Origin: Nocardioides sp. Root190
GTDB taxonomy: Bacteria > Actinomycetota > Actinomycetes > Propionibacteriales > Nocardioidaceae
NCBI RefSeq assembly: GCF_001428565.1
Contig: NZ_LMIA01000010.1
Location: forward strand, 248,001 to 312,000
Length of the DNA: 64,000 bases
Reading direction: 5' to 3'
Below are positions 42,952 to 51,095 of the stretch, one piece after another. The position numbers were made by a program, and so were the translations under genes. The first letter of the stretch is position 1; every line of letters begins with the position of its first letter. Under the pieces are notes generated by a model. That model ran no database searches. It was not told the DNA's origin and was given only the letters and a program-made list of their open reading frames with translations.

Positions 42952-44858
42952 CCGCGGCGCGTCGGTCCCTCCTGCTCCTCGCTGGTCTCCTGACCGCCTT
43001 CCTGCTGCCGCTCGCTGCCGCGTCGGCCGAGGACGGCACGATCGCTCACGTCGAGTCGACCGGTGACGGGCTCCGGGTCCTGGTCGACATCCCGCCCGGC
43101 GTCGACGTCGACCTCTCACGCGTTGAGGCGACGCTGGACGGCGTGACGCTGACCGCGACCGCCGCCGAGGCCGGGTCCGAGATCAAGCGCACCACGGTGC
43201 TCGCGATCGACACGAGCCAGTCGATGTCGACCGACGGCCGGTTCGACGCCGCGAAGGACGCTGCGAAGACCTATCTCAATGCCGTGCCCGACGATGTCGA
43301 GGTCGGCATCGTCAACTTCGACAACGAGGTGACCGTGGCCCTCGAGCCCACCACGGACCGCAACGCCGCCCGGGCGGTCGTCGACGATCTCGAGCTCGAC
43401 CGCGACACGCGCTTGTACGACGGTGTGATCGCTGCTGTGGACACCGCCGGCGATGCCGGTCAGCGCACCGTGCTGGTCCTTTCCGACGGTGCCGACACGG
43501 GCGGCACCGCAGTTCTGGACGACGTCACGCGCAGGATCTCGGACACGAACACGCTCGTGGACATGGTCAGCCTTGGACAGACCGGCGCCGCCCTCACGCC
43601 GCTTCGGTCCATGACCGAGGCCGGCAACGGTCGAGTCATCGAGAGCAGCGGCGACCAGTTGGCGGTCGCCTTCCGGGACGAGGCCAGGGTGCTGGCCGCG
43701 CAGGTCCTGGTCACCGCGCCGCTGCCGACTGGTTTCGACGCCACCCAGGCGACCGTCGAGGTCATCCTGCAGACCGGCGGCGAGCCAATCGTCGCCCGGG
43801 CTCTCGCGCCGATCCAGGGTGATTCACAGATCAGCACCCCCGAAGCGCTCCCCGAACTGGAGAGCCCCGGAGGCTGGAACACCCCGGACTGGGTGCTCTA
43901 CGCCGGTCTCGGAGTCCTTGCCCTCGGCCTCATCACCGTCGCTGTCCTCCTCGTCCCCGCGCGCCCGGGGCCGATGAGCATCATCGAGCGGGTCGAGGCC
44001 TACAGCACCCAGACCCGCGGCTTCGAGAAGGCTCAGCCCAAACAGACCTCAGAGCCCGTTCTCGACCAGGCCAAGGCGGCTGCGGCCGGGGTTCTGGCTC
44101 GCAACAGCGGCCTCAACGAACGCCTCACGACGAAGTTGACGGCCGCGGGCAGCGAGTTCAAGCCCTCGGAGTGGCTCCTCGTCCACATCGGCACCGTGTT
44201 CGGGGCAGGTGTCGTCGGTTTCCTGGTCGGTCGAGGCAACCTGATCGTCGGAGGCGTCTTCCTGCTCATCGGGTTCGTGATTCCGCCCTTCTTTCTCCGC
44301 TTCCGTGCCAACCGACGCCGCAAGGCGTTCGACGATGCCCTGCCCGAGGTGCTCCAGCTCATCTCCGGCGCGTTGAGCGCAGGACTGTCGCTGGCGCAGG
44401 CCGTCGACACCGTGGTCAGGGAAGGGCCCGAGCCGATCGCTTCGGAGTTCAAGCGGGTGCTGGTGGAGGCCCGGATCGGTATGTCCCTCGAGGATGCCTT
44501 CGACGGTGTCGCCCAGCGGTTCGAGAGCAAGGACTTCGGCTGGTCGGTGATGGCGATCCGGATCCAGCGCCAGGTGGGCGGCAACCTCGCCGAGCTGCTC
44601 AACACGGTCGCTGCCACGATGCGCGAACGGGCGTACCTGCGTCGGCAGGTCACTTCGCTGTCAGCCGAGGGCCGGATGTCTGCGGTCATCCTGTGCGCAC
44701 TGCCGCCGGTCTTCGCGCTCTATCTGTTGCTGACCAACCCGGACTTCCTCAATCCTCTGGTGGCCGACCCTCGAGGATGGTTCATCCTCGGTGCCGGTGT
44801 GCTGTGGCTCATCGTCGGCGTGTTCTGGATGTCGCGCCTGGTGAAGGTGGACGTGTGA
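42948..44858 (+). CDS. tadB: Fusion of secreted vWA domain and TadB
   Basis: 636 aa. A signal peptide (residues 1-27) is followed by a beta-rich segment and a vWA domain with a complete MIDAS: D88-T-S-Q-S92, Thr154 and Asp180 (VLSDGAD). A membrane helix at 298-319 leads to a linker, more membrane helices at about 395-435 and the GspF/TadB domain (about 455-580; ALPEVLQLISGALSAGLSLAQAVD). TadB is normally alone, so here the platform protein carries an extracellular adhesion-type module. Confidence 0.9.
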   Translation: MTAARRSLLLLAGLLTAFLLPLAAASAEDGTIAHVESTGDGLRVLVDIPPGVDVDLSRVEATLDGVTLTATAAEAGSEIKRTTVLAIDTSQSMSTDGRFDAAKDAAKTYLNAVPDDVEVGIVNFDNEVTVALEPTTDRNAARAVVDDLELDRDTRLYDGVIAAVDTAGDAGQRTVLVLSDGADTGGTAVLDDVTRRISDTNTLVDMVSLGQTGAALTPLRSMTEAGNGRVIESSGDQLAVAFRDEARVLAAQVLVTAPLPTGFDATQATVEVILQTGGEPIVARALAPIQGDSQISTPEALPELESPGGWNTPDWVLYAGLGVLALGLITVAVLLVPARPGPMSIIERVEAYSTQTRGFEKAQPKQTSEPVLDQAKAAAAGVLARNSGLNERLTTKLTAAGSEFKPSEWLLVHIGTVFGAGVVGFLVGRGNLIVGGVFLLIGFVIPPFFLRFRANRRRKAFDDALPEVLQLISGALSAGLSLAQAVDTVVREGPEPIASEFKRVLVEARIGMSLEDAFDGVAQRFESKDFGWSVMAIRIQRQVGGNLAELLNTVAATMRERAYLRRQVTSLSAEGRMSAVILCALPPVFALYLLLTNPDFLNPLVADPRGWFILGAGVLWLIVGVFWMSRLVKVDV

Positions 44859-45778
44859 TGATCCTGATTCTCGCCTTCCTCCTCCTGGTCGGTGCCGCAG
44901 CCGTTCTCAGCACTGCGTTGACGAGGAACGAAGCACCTGATGGCCTCGAACGGGCGCTGCGTGCCCTCGAACAGCACGGAACAGAAGGAGCAGCCCTCGC
45001 CTCGGAGGCAGACCGCTCCTTTGCCGATCGCGTGATCGACCCGATGCAGGCACGAGCGTTGTCCTTCGGTCGCCGCATCACCGGGGCCGACCAGGCTGAG
45101 CGACTGCGCCGCAAGCTCGAGATCGCCGGGAATCCGCGCGGCTGGACCGTCGACCGCATCGTCTCGCTCAAGGTCCTGTGCGCGGTGATCTTCCCCGTTC
45201 TGGGCCTCGTCTACGGCGGCCTGCTCGGTCTGGGCATCACCTGGCTCGTCCTCCTGGGAGCGGTCGGTGCCCTGGGCGGCTTCTTCGCCCCCGACCTCTA
45301 CCTGTACCAGTGTGCCTACAACCGCGCCGACGAGATCAAGCGGACGCTTGCTGACGCAGTGGACCTGTTGACCATCAGTGTCGAGGCCGGACTGGGTTTC
45401 GACGCAGCACTCCAGCAGGTCGCCCGCAACACGACCGGACCCCTCGCCGAGGAGCTGTCCCGCGTCCTGCGGGAGATGCAGCTGGGCATGGGCCGTGCCG
45501 ACGCGCTGCGCGCCCTGGGCGACCGGTCGAACGTCGATGACCTCAAGGCCTTCGTCGGTGCGATGGTCCAGGCTGATTCCTTCGGCATCCCCATCGGTCA
45601 GGTCCTGCGCGTCCAGTCATCGGAGATCCGGGTCAAGCGGCGCCAGTACGCCGAAGCCAAGGCACAGCAGGTCCCGGTGAAGATCATGGTGCCTCTGGTC
45701 CTGTGCATCCTGCCCTGTCTCTTCGTCATCGTGATGGGGCCCGCCGTCCTGAGTGCCATCGATGCCTTCAATGGGTAG
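44858..45778 (+). CDS. tadC: TadC platform protein (type II secretion F family)
   Basis: 306 aa. An N-terminal membrane helix, a basic linker, paired helices at about 105-145, and the T2SSF domain (LADAVDLLTISVEAGLGFDAALQQVA) ending in a membrane helix. TadB and TadC form the inner-membrane platform. Start and preceding stop share TGATG. A two-component kinase begins 20 bp after the stop with its own promoter. Confidence 0.9.
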   Translation: MILILAFLLLVGAAAVLSTALTRNEAPDGLERALRALEQHGTEGAALASEADRSFADRVIDPMQARALSFGRRITGADQAERLRRKLEIAGNPRGWTVDRIVSLKVLCAVIFPVLGLVYGGLLGLGITWLVLLGAVGALGGFFAPDLYLYQCAYNRADEIKRTLADAVDLLTISVEAGLGFDAALQQVARNTTGPLAEELSRVLREMQLGMGRADALRALGDRSNVDDLKAFVGAMVQADSFGIPIGQVLRVQSSEIRVKRRQYAEAKAQQVPVKIMVPLVLCILPCLFVIVMGPAVLSAIDAFNG

Positions 45779-45785
45779 TCGGGCC

Positions 45786-45791
45786 TAGGCT
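45786..45791 (+). promoter_or_regulatory. Leaderless -10 box of the pilus-locus histidine kinase
   Basis: TAGGCT ends 6 nt before the GTG at 45798, so the kinase-regulator pair can be transcribed apart from the pilus operon. Confidence 0.6.
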
Positions 45792-45797
45792 CGGACC

Positions 45798-47375
45798 GTG
45801 GCCAGCAGCCAGACCTTCGCCGTCGTCGGCGCAGCGCGATTCTTCGCCCTGCTCGCGATCGGTGGCCCCATCCTCTGGTTCCATCAGGAGGAAGGGCTGC
45901 TCGCGCTGCTCGCGCTGAGCGCCGTGTGGGTCTACCAAGGAGTCACTGCTACCCGGCGGGAATTGCGGTTGTCCCTGAGCCCGACCACGGAAGCCGCGAC
46001 GGTCGGCGTGATCAGCGCACTCGGCATGGTCCACAGTCCGTCCATCCTCGCCGCGCTCGTCGTGCCACCGCTCTACGCCACGGCCGTGGCGGGGATCCGC
46101 ACGATGGTCCGCACCGTCCTCGTCGAGGCCATCACCGTCGTCGCGCTGGCCCTGATGTGGTGGGAGCAGCTGACCTCCGAGCAGGCCGTGTCCATCTTCA
46201 CTTGGACCATGGCGGGCCTGGGCCTCAGCATGATCGCGAGCGTCACCTTCACCGCCCCACGGGGCTCGGACCCCCTGGCGCCCTATCGCGATGCCCAGGA
46301 ACACCTCCGCCAGCTCATCGGGCTCGCGGGCAGCCTGAGCTCTGGTCTGGACGTCGGCTCGCTCGGCGGCGAGATGCTGAGCGACGTCAGCGACCGGATC
46401 CCCAATCGCGGCCTGGTGCTCTACGTCCTGCGGGGCGACGCGTTGACCCCGGTCGCGTCGACGGTCGACCTCGAGGCAGGCGACACGGCCGCCTGCGAGA
46501 CCCTGGCCGGCGACGTACGTCACGGGGCAGCAGATGATCGACCGACCGTCGAGATCGGGCAGGGTTTCGCGTTCCGGGTCAGCCACCAGGCGATCGTCGC
46601 CGGACTCCGGCCGGCCGGCAGTGAGCCCGGCTCCAGCGCCATCAGCCTCGCCGAGGTCGCCGAGAGCGTCAGCGACAACGCAGTCAAGCTCGATGCAGCA
46701 CTCCTCTTCGCCCAGTTCCGGGACGCGGCAACGGCCGACGAGCGGAACCGGCTCGCCCGCGAGATGCACGACGGCGTCGCCCAGGACATCGCCTCACTCG
46801 GCTACATCATCGACGCGCTGGCGGCCCGTCCGGCAGACGAGCAGCAGGCCAAGGCCCTCGGCATGCTCCGTGAGCGGGTCTCCGTGGTGGTGGCGGAGGT
46901 GCGACGTTCGGTGATGAACCTGCGCACGAGCATCGGCGAGGCCGAGAGCCTCGGCGCCGCGATCAGCAATGTCGCCCGTCACCTGTCGGAGTCCTCGGGG
47001 ATCCCGATCCGCGTCCGGCTCGACGAGCAACCTGCCCGACTGCGGCCCGAGGTGGAGGCAGAACTGTTCCGGATCGCCCAGGAGGCGATGAACAACGCCG
47101 TCAAGCACGCGCGCGCCACCTCCATCGACGTCCGGTGCCAGGTCTACGCACCGGAGGCGATCATCACCGTGACCGACGACGGTGTCGGCCTCCAATCCGC
47201 ACGAGACGACTCGCACGGGCTGAAGATCATGCGTGAGCGTGCGAGACTGATCGGTGCGGAGCTCGTGGTTCGCGACAACGCAAGCAGGGGCCTGACCGTC
47301 TCGGTGTCGGTCAAGATCCCGCGGACCTCAGTCGGCGTCGGGCCGACGGTGACCACCCCAGAGGAGAAATCATGA
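45798..47375 (+). CDS. NarL-type sensor histidine kinase in the pilus locus
   Basis: 525 aa. Five or six membrane helices (about 8-155), a GAF-like cytoplasmic region (170-300), HisKA_3 with His324 (AREMHDGVAQD), and HATPase (AQEAMNNAVKHA, DDGVGL, GLKIMRERARLIGAEL). It probably phosphorylates the regulator encoded 4 bp overlapping downstream. Located between tadC and the Flp genes, it may control pilin expression; no direct proof. Confidence 0.88.
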   Translation: MASSQTFAVVGAARFFALLAIGGPILWFHQEEGLLALLALSAVWVYQGVTATRRELRLSLSPTTEAATVGVISALGMVHSPSILAALVVPPLYATAVAGIRTMVRTVLVEAITVVALALMWWEQLTSEQAVSIFTWTMAGLGLSMIASVTFTAPRGSDPLAPYRDAQEHLRQLIGLAGSLSSGLDVGSLGGEMLSDVSDRIPNRGLVLYVLRGDALTPVASTVDLEAGDTAACETLAGDVRHGAADDRPTVEIGQGFAFRVSHQAIVAGLRPAGSEPGSSAISLAEVAESVSDNAVKLDAALLFAQFRDAATADERNRLAREMHDGVAQDIASLGYIIDALAARPADEQQAKALGMLRERVSVVVAEVRRSVMNLRTSIGEAESLGAAISNVARHLSESSGIPIRVRLDEQPARLRPEVEAELFRIAQEAMNNAVKHARATSIDVRCQVYAPEAIITVTDDGVGLQSARDDSHGLKIMRERARLIGAELVVRDNASRGLTVSVSVKIPRTSVGVGPTVTTPEEKS

Positions 47376-48022
47376 CTGAGCGGATCACCGTCCTGCTGAT
47401 CGACGACCACGAACTGATCCGCAACGGGCTCGGAGCGGTCCTCGACCTCGAGCCGGACCTCGACGTCGTCTCCACTGCCGGCTCCGTCGCCGAGGGCATC
47501 CAGCGCTATCACGAGTTCACTCCCGACGTGGTCATCACCGACCTCCAGATGCAGGACGGCACCGGGCTGGACGTGGTGCGCACCCTGCGCAAGGAGAACG
47601 ACCGGGTGGGCCTGATCGTGCTGACGATGCACTCGGGCGACGAGCAGATCTTCGCCGCCATGCAGGCCGGCGCCTCGGGCTTCGTCGGCAAGGACGCCCC
47701 CTCGACCGAGGTGATCAAGGCAGCGCGCCACGCAGCCGTCTCCCCTCGTGCCTTCGTCTGTGCCGGACTGGTCGGGGCCATGATGCGTCGGCAGTCCGCC
47801 GAGTCGACCGCACTGACCGAGCGCGAGCACGACGTGCTGCTCCTGCTTGCCGAGGGGCTCAACGCAGCGGCCATCGGAGCGAAGCTCTACCTCTCGGAGT
47901 CGACGACCAAGTCGCACATCGCCCGGATCTACCAGAAGCTCGGCGCCGCGAACCGCGCCCAGGCACTGGTGACGGCGATGCGGATCGGGCTCCTGTCCAC
48001 CGTGCAGCCGGCCGCGCGCTGA
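47372..48022 (+). CDS. LuxR-type response regulator in the pilus locus
   Basis: 216 aa. Receiver with D11-D12, phospho-acceptor Asp57 (VITDLQMQDG) and Lys in VGKDAP, then a LuxR HTH (LTEREHDVLLLLAEGLNAAAIGAKLYLSESTTKSHI). Coupled to the kinase by ATGA overlap. Likely target is the Flp pilin transcription unit 176 bp downstream. Confidence 0.9.
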   Translation: MTERITVLLIDDHELIRNGLGAVLDLEPDLDVVSTAGSVAEGIQRYHEFTPDVVITDLQMQDGTGLDVVRTLRKENDRVGLIVLTMHSGDEQIFAAMQAGASGFVGKDAPSTEVIKAARHAAVSPRAFVCAGLVGAMMRRQSAESTALTEREHDVLLLLAEGLNAAAIGAKLYLSESTTKSHIARIYQKLGAANRAQALVTAMRIGLLSTVQPAAR

Positions 48023-48197
48023 GCAGCGCCGAACGCTGATCCGACGTGGCGCCGGTCACGTCCACGAAATAGTCCGAAGTGACTAGCGGCAAGGAGACGA
48101 ACTCCCGATACGGGCCCTCCCCGAATCGGGCAGAGTACTCCTCATCGGGGAACACTCCCCGGGGACACAGAACACACCAGTACACAGGGAGACCCCG
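48023..48197 (+). promoter_or_regulatory. Structured leader/promoter region of flp1
   Basis: 175 bp without a gene. It holds CCCGAT (48104-48109) pairing with ATCGGG (48125-48130) and GGGGA-ACAC-TCCCC (48147-48160), before a GGGAGA ribosome-binding site for the first pilin. These could fold into leader hairpins. Their function is not known. Confidence 0.4.
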
Positions 48198-48383
48198 ATG
48201 ATCCAGTACCTGAACATCCTGCTCAACGCCCGCTTCGCGAAGATGGACGACCGTGGCGCCAGCGCCGTCGAGTACGGCCTGCTCGTCGCCCTCATCGCCG
48301 CCGTCATCGTCGGCGCGGTCGCCATCCTCGGTGGCACGCTCGACGGCATCTTCACCGACACCAACACCGCGATCGCACCCTGA
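48198..48383 (+). CDS. flp: Flp/Fap-type (type IVb) major pilin, copy 1
   Basis: 61 aa. Short leader MIQYLNILLNARFAKMDDRG, then cleavage after Gly20 and the mature ASAVEYGLLVALIAAVI with Glu25 (+5) and Tyr26, the Flp motif, and one long hydrophobic helix. It is the polymerising pilin of the Tad pilus. Separated from copy 2 by 91 bp containing a strong hairpin. Confidence 0.9.
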   Translation: MIQYLNILLNARFAKMDDRGASAVEYGLLVALIAAVIVGAVAILGGTLDGIFTDTNTAIAP

Positions 48384-48408
48384 TCTCACAGCCAGTCAGC
48401 TGGCACCC

Positions 48409-48439
48409 ACGGCCGCGCTGTCCTCGACAGCGCGGCCGT
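48409..48439 (+). terminator. Perfect 13-bp stem-loop between the two pilin genes
   Basis: Positions 48409-48421 pair perfectly with 48427-48439 around the loop CCTCG. The following bases (TGCCG) lack a U-tract. It may be a partial terminator/attenuator or an mRNA-stabilising hairpin setting the pilin ratio. Confidence 0.6.
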
Positions 48440-48474
48440 TGCCGTTCACTCACTGCCCATTGGGGAGACACACC

Positions 48475-48654
48475 ATGGCGATCGCCACCATCTGCGCATG
48501 TTGGCTCGGGCCCACCGCGTTCGACCGGCAACGCGGAGCCAGCTCGGTCGAGTACGCGCTGCTGATCAGCCTGATCGCCGCCGCCATCGTCCTCGCCGTG
48601 GGTGTCTTCGGCCTGAGCGTGGCCGACCTCTTCGACGTCGACTTCACTCCCTGA
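48475..48654 (+). CDS. flp: Flp-type pilin, copy 2
   Basis: 59 aa. Leader ending in RQRG at Gly21, then ASSVEYALLISLIAAAIV with Glu26 (+5) and Tyr27. Only the N-terminal part resembles copy 1; leader and tail differ, which suggests a minor pilin. The ATG at 48475 has GGGGAGA upstream. Its last 11 bp overlap the convergent M48 protease gene. Confidence 0.85.
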   Translation: MAIATICACWLGPTAFDRQRGASSVEYALLISLIAAAIVLAVGVFGLSVADLFDVDFTP

Positions 48655-49882
48655 TCGCAGCGAGGTCCGCTGCCAGGCCGATCCGCTGCAACACCGTCGG
48701 ATGACTTCCGAACCACCACTGTGACCACGCCGGTGGAGTCGGATCAGCATGGGAGCGCAGCGCCAGGCGGCGCTGGAGATCGATGAAGGCCGCCGGATCC
48801 TCGGTCTGCTCCAGGGCGGTCTGATCGGCCCGGATCTCCATCAGTCGGCTGACACCGTTCTGCACCGGGGCAGAGAGCAGCATCGCCACCGCCGCCAGGG
48901 CGAGCACCCGCGGCACGGTCCCGACCTCGGCCGGGTTGCGCCGCTCCCCCAGGGTCAGGACCAGTCCCAGCAGACCGATCCCCACCAGCGCCCCGGCTGC
49001 ACCGAGCGCCGTACCGGTGACCACGTCCCCGTGGCGGGCATGGGCCAGCTCGTGCGCGACCACCGACAACGTCTCGTCGCGCGGCGTGTCGTCCACCAGG
49101 GTGTCGTAGAGCACGACCCGCCGGGTGTGGCCGAACCCGGACACGTAGGCGTTGAGCGTCGTCGTACGACGCGAGGCGTCCGCGACCAGGACGTCATCCA
49201 CCTGCACGCCCTCAGCCTCGGCCAGCGCGAGGACCTCGGTGCGCAGCGGGCCTTCGGGCAAGGGCTCGAACTGGTTGAACACGGGCTCGATGAGCACGGG
49301 ATAGACGAAGGACCCCGCAAGAACCAGCCCGGCACCGATGGCGCCGGCGACCGCCGGCCAGAACCGGTCCCAGCGTCGGGCACATCCGACCAGGACGATC
49401 ACCGCGATCGAGGTGACGACGATCGAGATCGCCTCTCCCTTGAGCAGGTCGACGGTCCAGGCAATCCAGGTCCCGGTCGAGAGGCCCTCCTCCAGCCGCA
49501 AGCGGCGCAGCGCGATGCCGAACGGGAGCGTCACCAGGCGGCCGGCCAGCGTGAGGGCGGCGACGACGAGCACGACGCGCACCCACCACCAGCCGGGCAC
49601 CCGCTCCGCCCACTCCCGGCCACGACGACCGAAGCCGAGCCAGCAGGCGAGGGCGAGCGAGACGACCAGCGAGGACCAGCTCCAGAGCCTCGCCCAGCGG
49701 GCGAAGTGCTCGGCCAGTGCGATCTGGTCGGGCGAGAACACCGACGACGCCGACGCCGCGGCCGGCACTCCTCCGGGGACCGGCTGCCAGGGAACCCGGA
49801 TCACGGCCACGACGACGAACACGGCCAGGCCCAGCACCACGGTGCCCAGAGCGACCCGACGGGAGTCCAGTCGCGTGTCCAC
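48644..49882 (-). CDS. M48-family (CAAX/Ste24-like) membrane metallopeptidase
   Basis: 412 aa. Several membrane helices (about 11-30, 68-88, 100-122, 150-170, 178-200, 288-310) flank the zinc site H277-E-L-A-H281 (VVAHELAHARHGD), with the third ligand Glu in MEIRADQTA. Ste24-like topology. The gene is not a prepilin peptidase. It is the last gene of the NlpC/P60-lipoprotein-M48 operon (4-bp gap) and converges on the flp genes. Confidence 0.9.
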   Translation of the reverse strand: MDTRLDSRRVALGTVVLGLAVFVVVAVIRVPWQPVPGGVPAAASASSVFSPDQIALAEHFARWARLWSWSSLVVSLALACWLGFGRRGREWAERVPGWWWVRVVLVVAALTLAGRLVTLPFGIALRRLRLEEGLSTGTWIAWTVDLLKGEAISIVVTSIAVIVLVGCARRWDRFWPAVAGAIGAGLVLAGSFVYPVLIEPVFNQFEPLPEGPLRTEVLALAEAEGVQVDDVLVADASRRTTTLNAYVSGFGHTRRVVLYDTLVDDTPRDETLSVVAHELAHARHGDVVTGTALGAAGALVGIGLLGLVLTLGERRNPAEVGTVPRVLALAAVAMLLSAPVQNGVSRLMEIRADQTALEQTEDPAAFIDLQRRLALRSHADPTPPAWSQWWFGSHPTVLQRIGLAADLAAIRE

Positions 49883-49886
49883 GGAC

Positions 49887-51095
49887 CTACTCTGACATGT
49901 CGACCAGCACGCCGAGCTGGCGGCGCCAGGCGGTCGTGAGGTCGGCCTCGGACCAGCCGAACCCGCGCTGCAGGGCGCTCGCCCAGGCCGTGCCGTCCAG
50001 CACCGCGCGGTAGAACGTCACGAGTGCCTGCTCGCCACGACGTTCGACGAGGGTCTCGGTGACCTGCCAGGCCGCTTCGTACACCGACCCGAGGTGGCTG
50101 GTCGACGGGTCGAACTCGGTGTCGGCCGGCAACGCCTTTGGAAGGCCGTCGCGACGCACCTTCTCGATGACCTGACCGGCGGTCCGCGAGATCGGAAGAT
50201 CCAGTCCGCGCAGGGCGACGTGGTCGGCGAAGCCCTCGAGCAGCCACAGCGGCACCCCACGGGCGGCGGTCGCGCCGGTGAGGGCGTGCACGGCCTCGTG
50301 CGTCATCACGACCTGACCGGCGACCGGGTCGAGGTCGTCGTACACGGCGCGATTGACGAAGACGTGGACGGGACTGCCCACCGCGCTCGAGCCGTCGACG
50401 GGCGCAGTGACGGCCGCGATCGCGTCGTAGCTCCCCCGGTCCGCGTCGAGGGCACGGTGGAGGGCTGCGGTGTCGTCCGGGATCTCGACGACGAGCCCGG
50501 CGCGGCCACCGAGCAGTTCACGGGTCTGGGCCACGGCCGTACGTGCCCAGCCGGCGTAGCGGTCGACGTCACCACCCGTCGCCATCACGACCGCCCCCGG
50601 CACCCGGCGCACCGCCGCCGGCCCGGTGAGCCAGAGCGGGAGACGCCCACCGTCGGAGCCGATCCCCGCGATCCGGCGACCTCCGTCGGCAAAGGAGACC
50701 GGGATCTCCGCGCGGGCGGAGGCCACGTCGAAGCCGTCGAAGCGCCAGGTCATCGCGACCAGGCCGTCCCAACCGTCCTCGTCGGAGGTGCGGCCGGTCT
50801 CGGTGACGTAGCCGAAGGTGACGTCGCTGAGCCGAAGCGCTGTGGCGTTCTCGGCGATTGCCGCCAACAGGGACGACGACGCGTCATCCGCACCGAGGGC
50901 GGCAGCGGCGTCCGGGTCGTCGAGCGCGTCCTGCAGCGCCGTGAGCGTGCGCGCCGCGGCGGCGGGATCAGCGACCTCCGCGCGCTCGGCCGGAGGCGGA
51001 GCGACGTACTCCTCGGGCGAGCAGCCCCCGGTCACGAGAGCCGCCAGCAACAGCACCGACGGGACGACCCGTCGGCTCACCCGGAGGTGGGTCAC
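49887..51095 (-). CDS. Lipoprotein with gluzincin-type HExxH site
   Basis: 402 aa. Signal peptide ends in LVTGGC with lipidatable Cys25. After an acidic N-terminal half, the zinc-peptidase site H266-E-A-V-H270 (MTHEAVHALTG) is followed 17 residues later by Glu287 in WLLEGFADH, the gluzincin third ligand. No exact family is assigned. GTG start overlaps the NlpC/P60 stop as GTGA. The combination suggests an exported peptidase in cell-envelope turnover. Confidence 0.8.
   Translation of the reverse strand: MTHLRVSRRVVPSVLLLAALVTGGCSPEEYVAPPPAERAEVADPAAAARTLTALQDALDDPDAAAALGADDASSSLLAAIAENATALRLSDVTFGYVTETGRTSDEDGWDGLVAMTWRFDGFDVASARAEIPVSFADGGRRIAGIGSDGGRLPLWLTGPAAVRRVPGAVVMATGGDVDRYAGWARTAVAQTRELLGGRAGLVVEIPDDTAALHRALDADRGSYDAIAAVTAPVDGSSAVGSPVHVFVNRAVYDDLDPVAGQVVMTHEAVHALTGATAARGVPLWLLEGFADHVALRGLDLPISRTAGQVIEKVRRDGLPKALPADTEFDPSTSHLGSVYEAAWQVTETLVERRGEQALVTFYRAVLDGTAWASALQRGFGWSEADLTTAWRRQLGVLVDMSE

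Noticed and set aside
48644..49882. M48 protease as the missing prepilin peptidase
   Set aside because: HELAH zinc site and Ste24-like topology; prepilin peptidases are aspartyl enzymes. It belongs to the NlpC operon.
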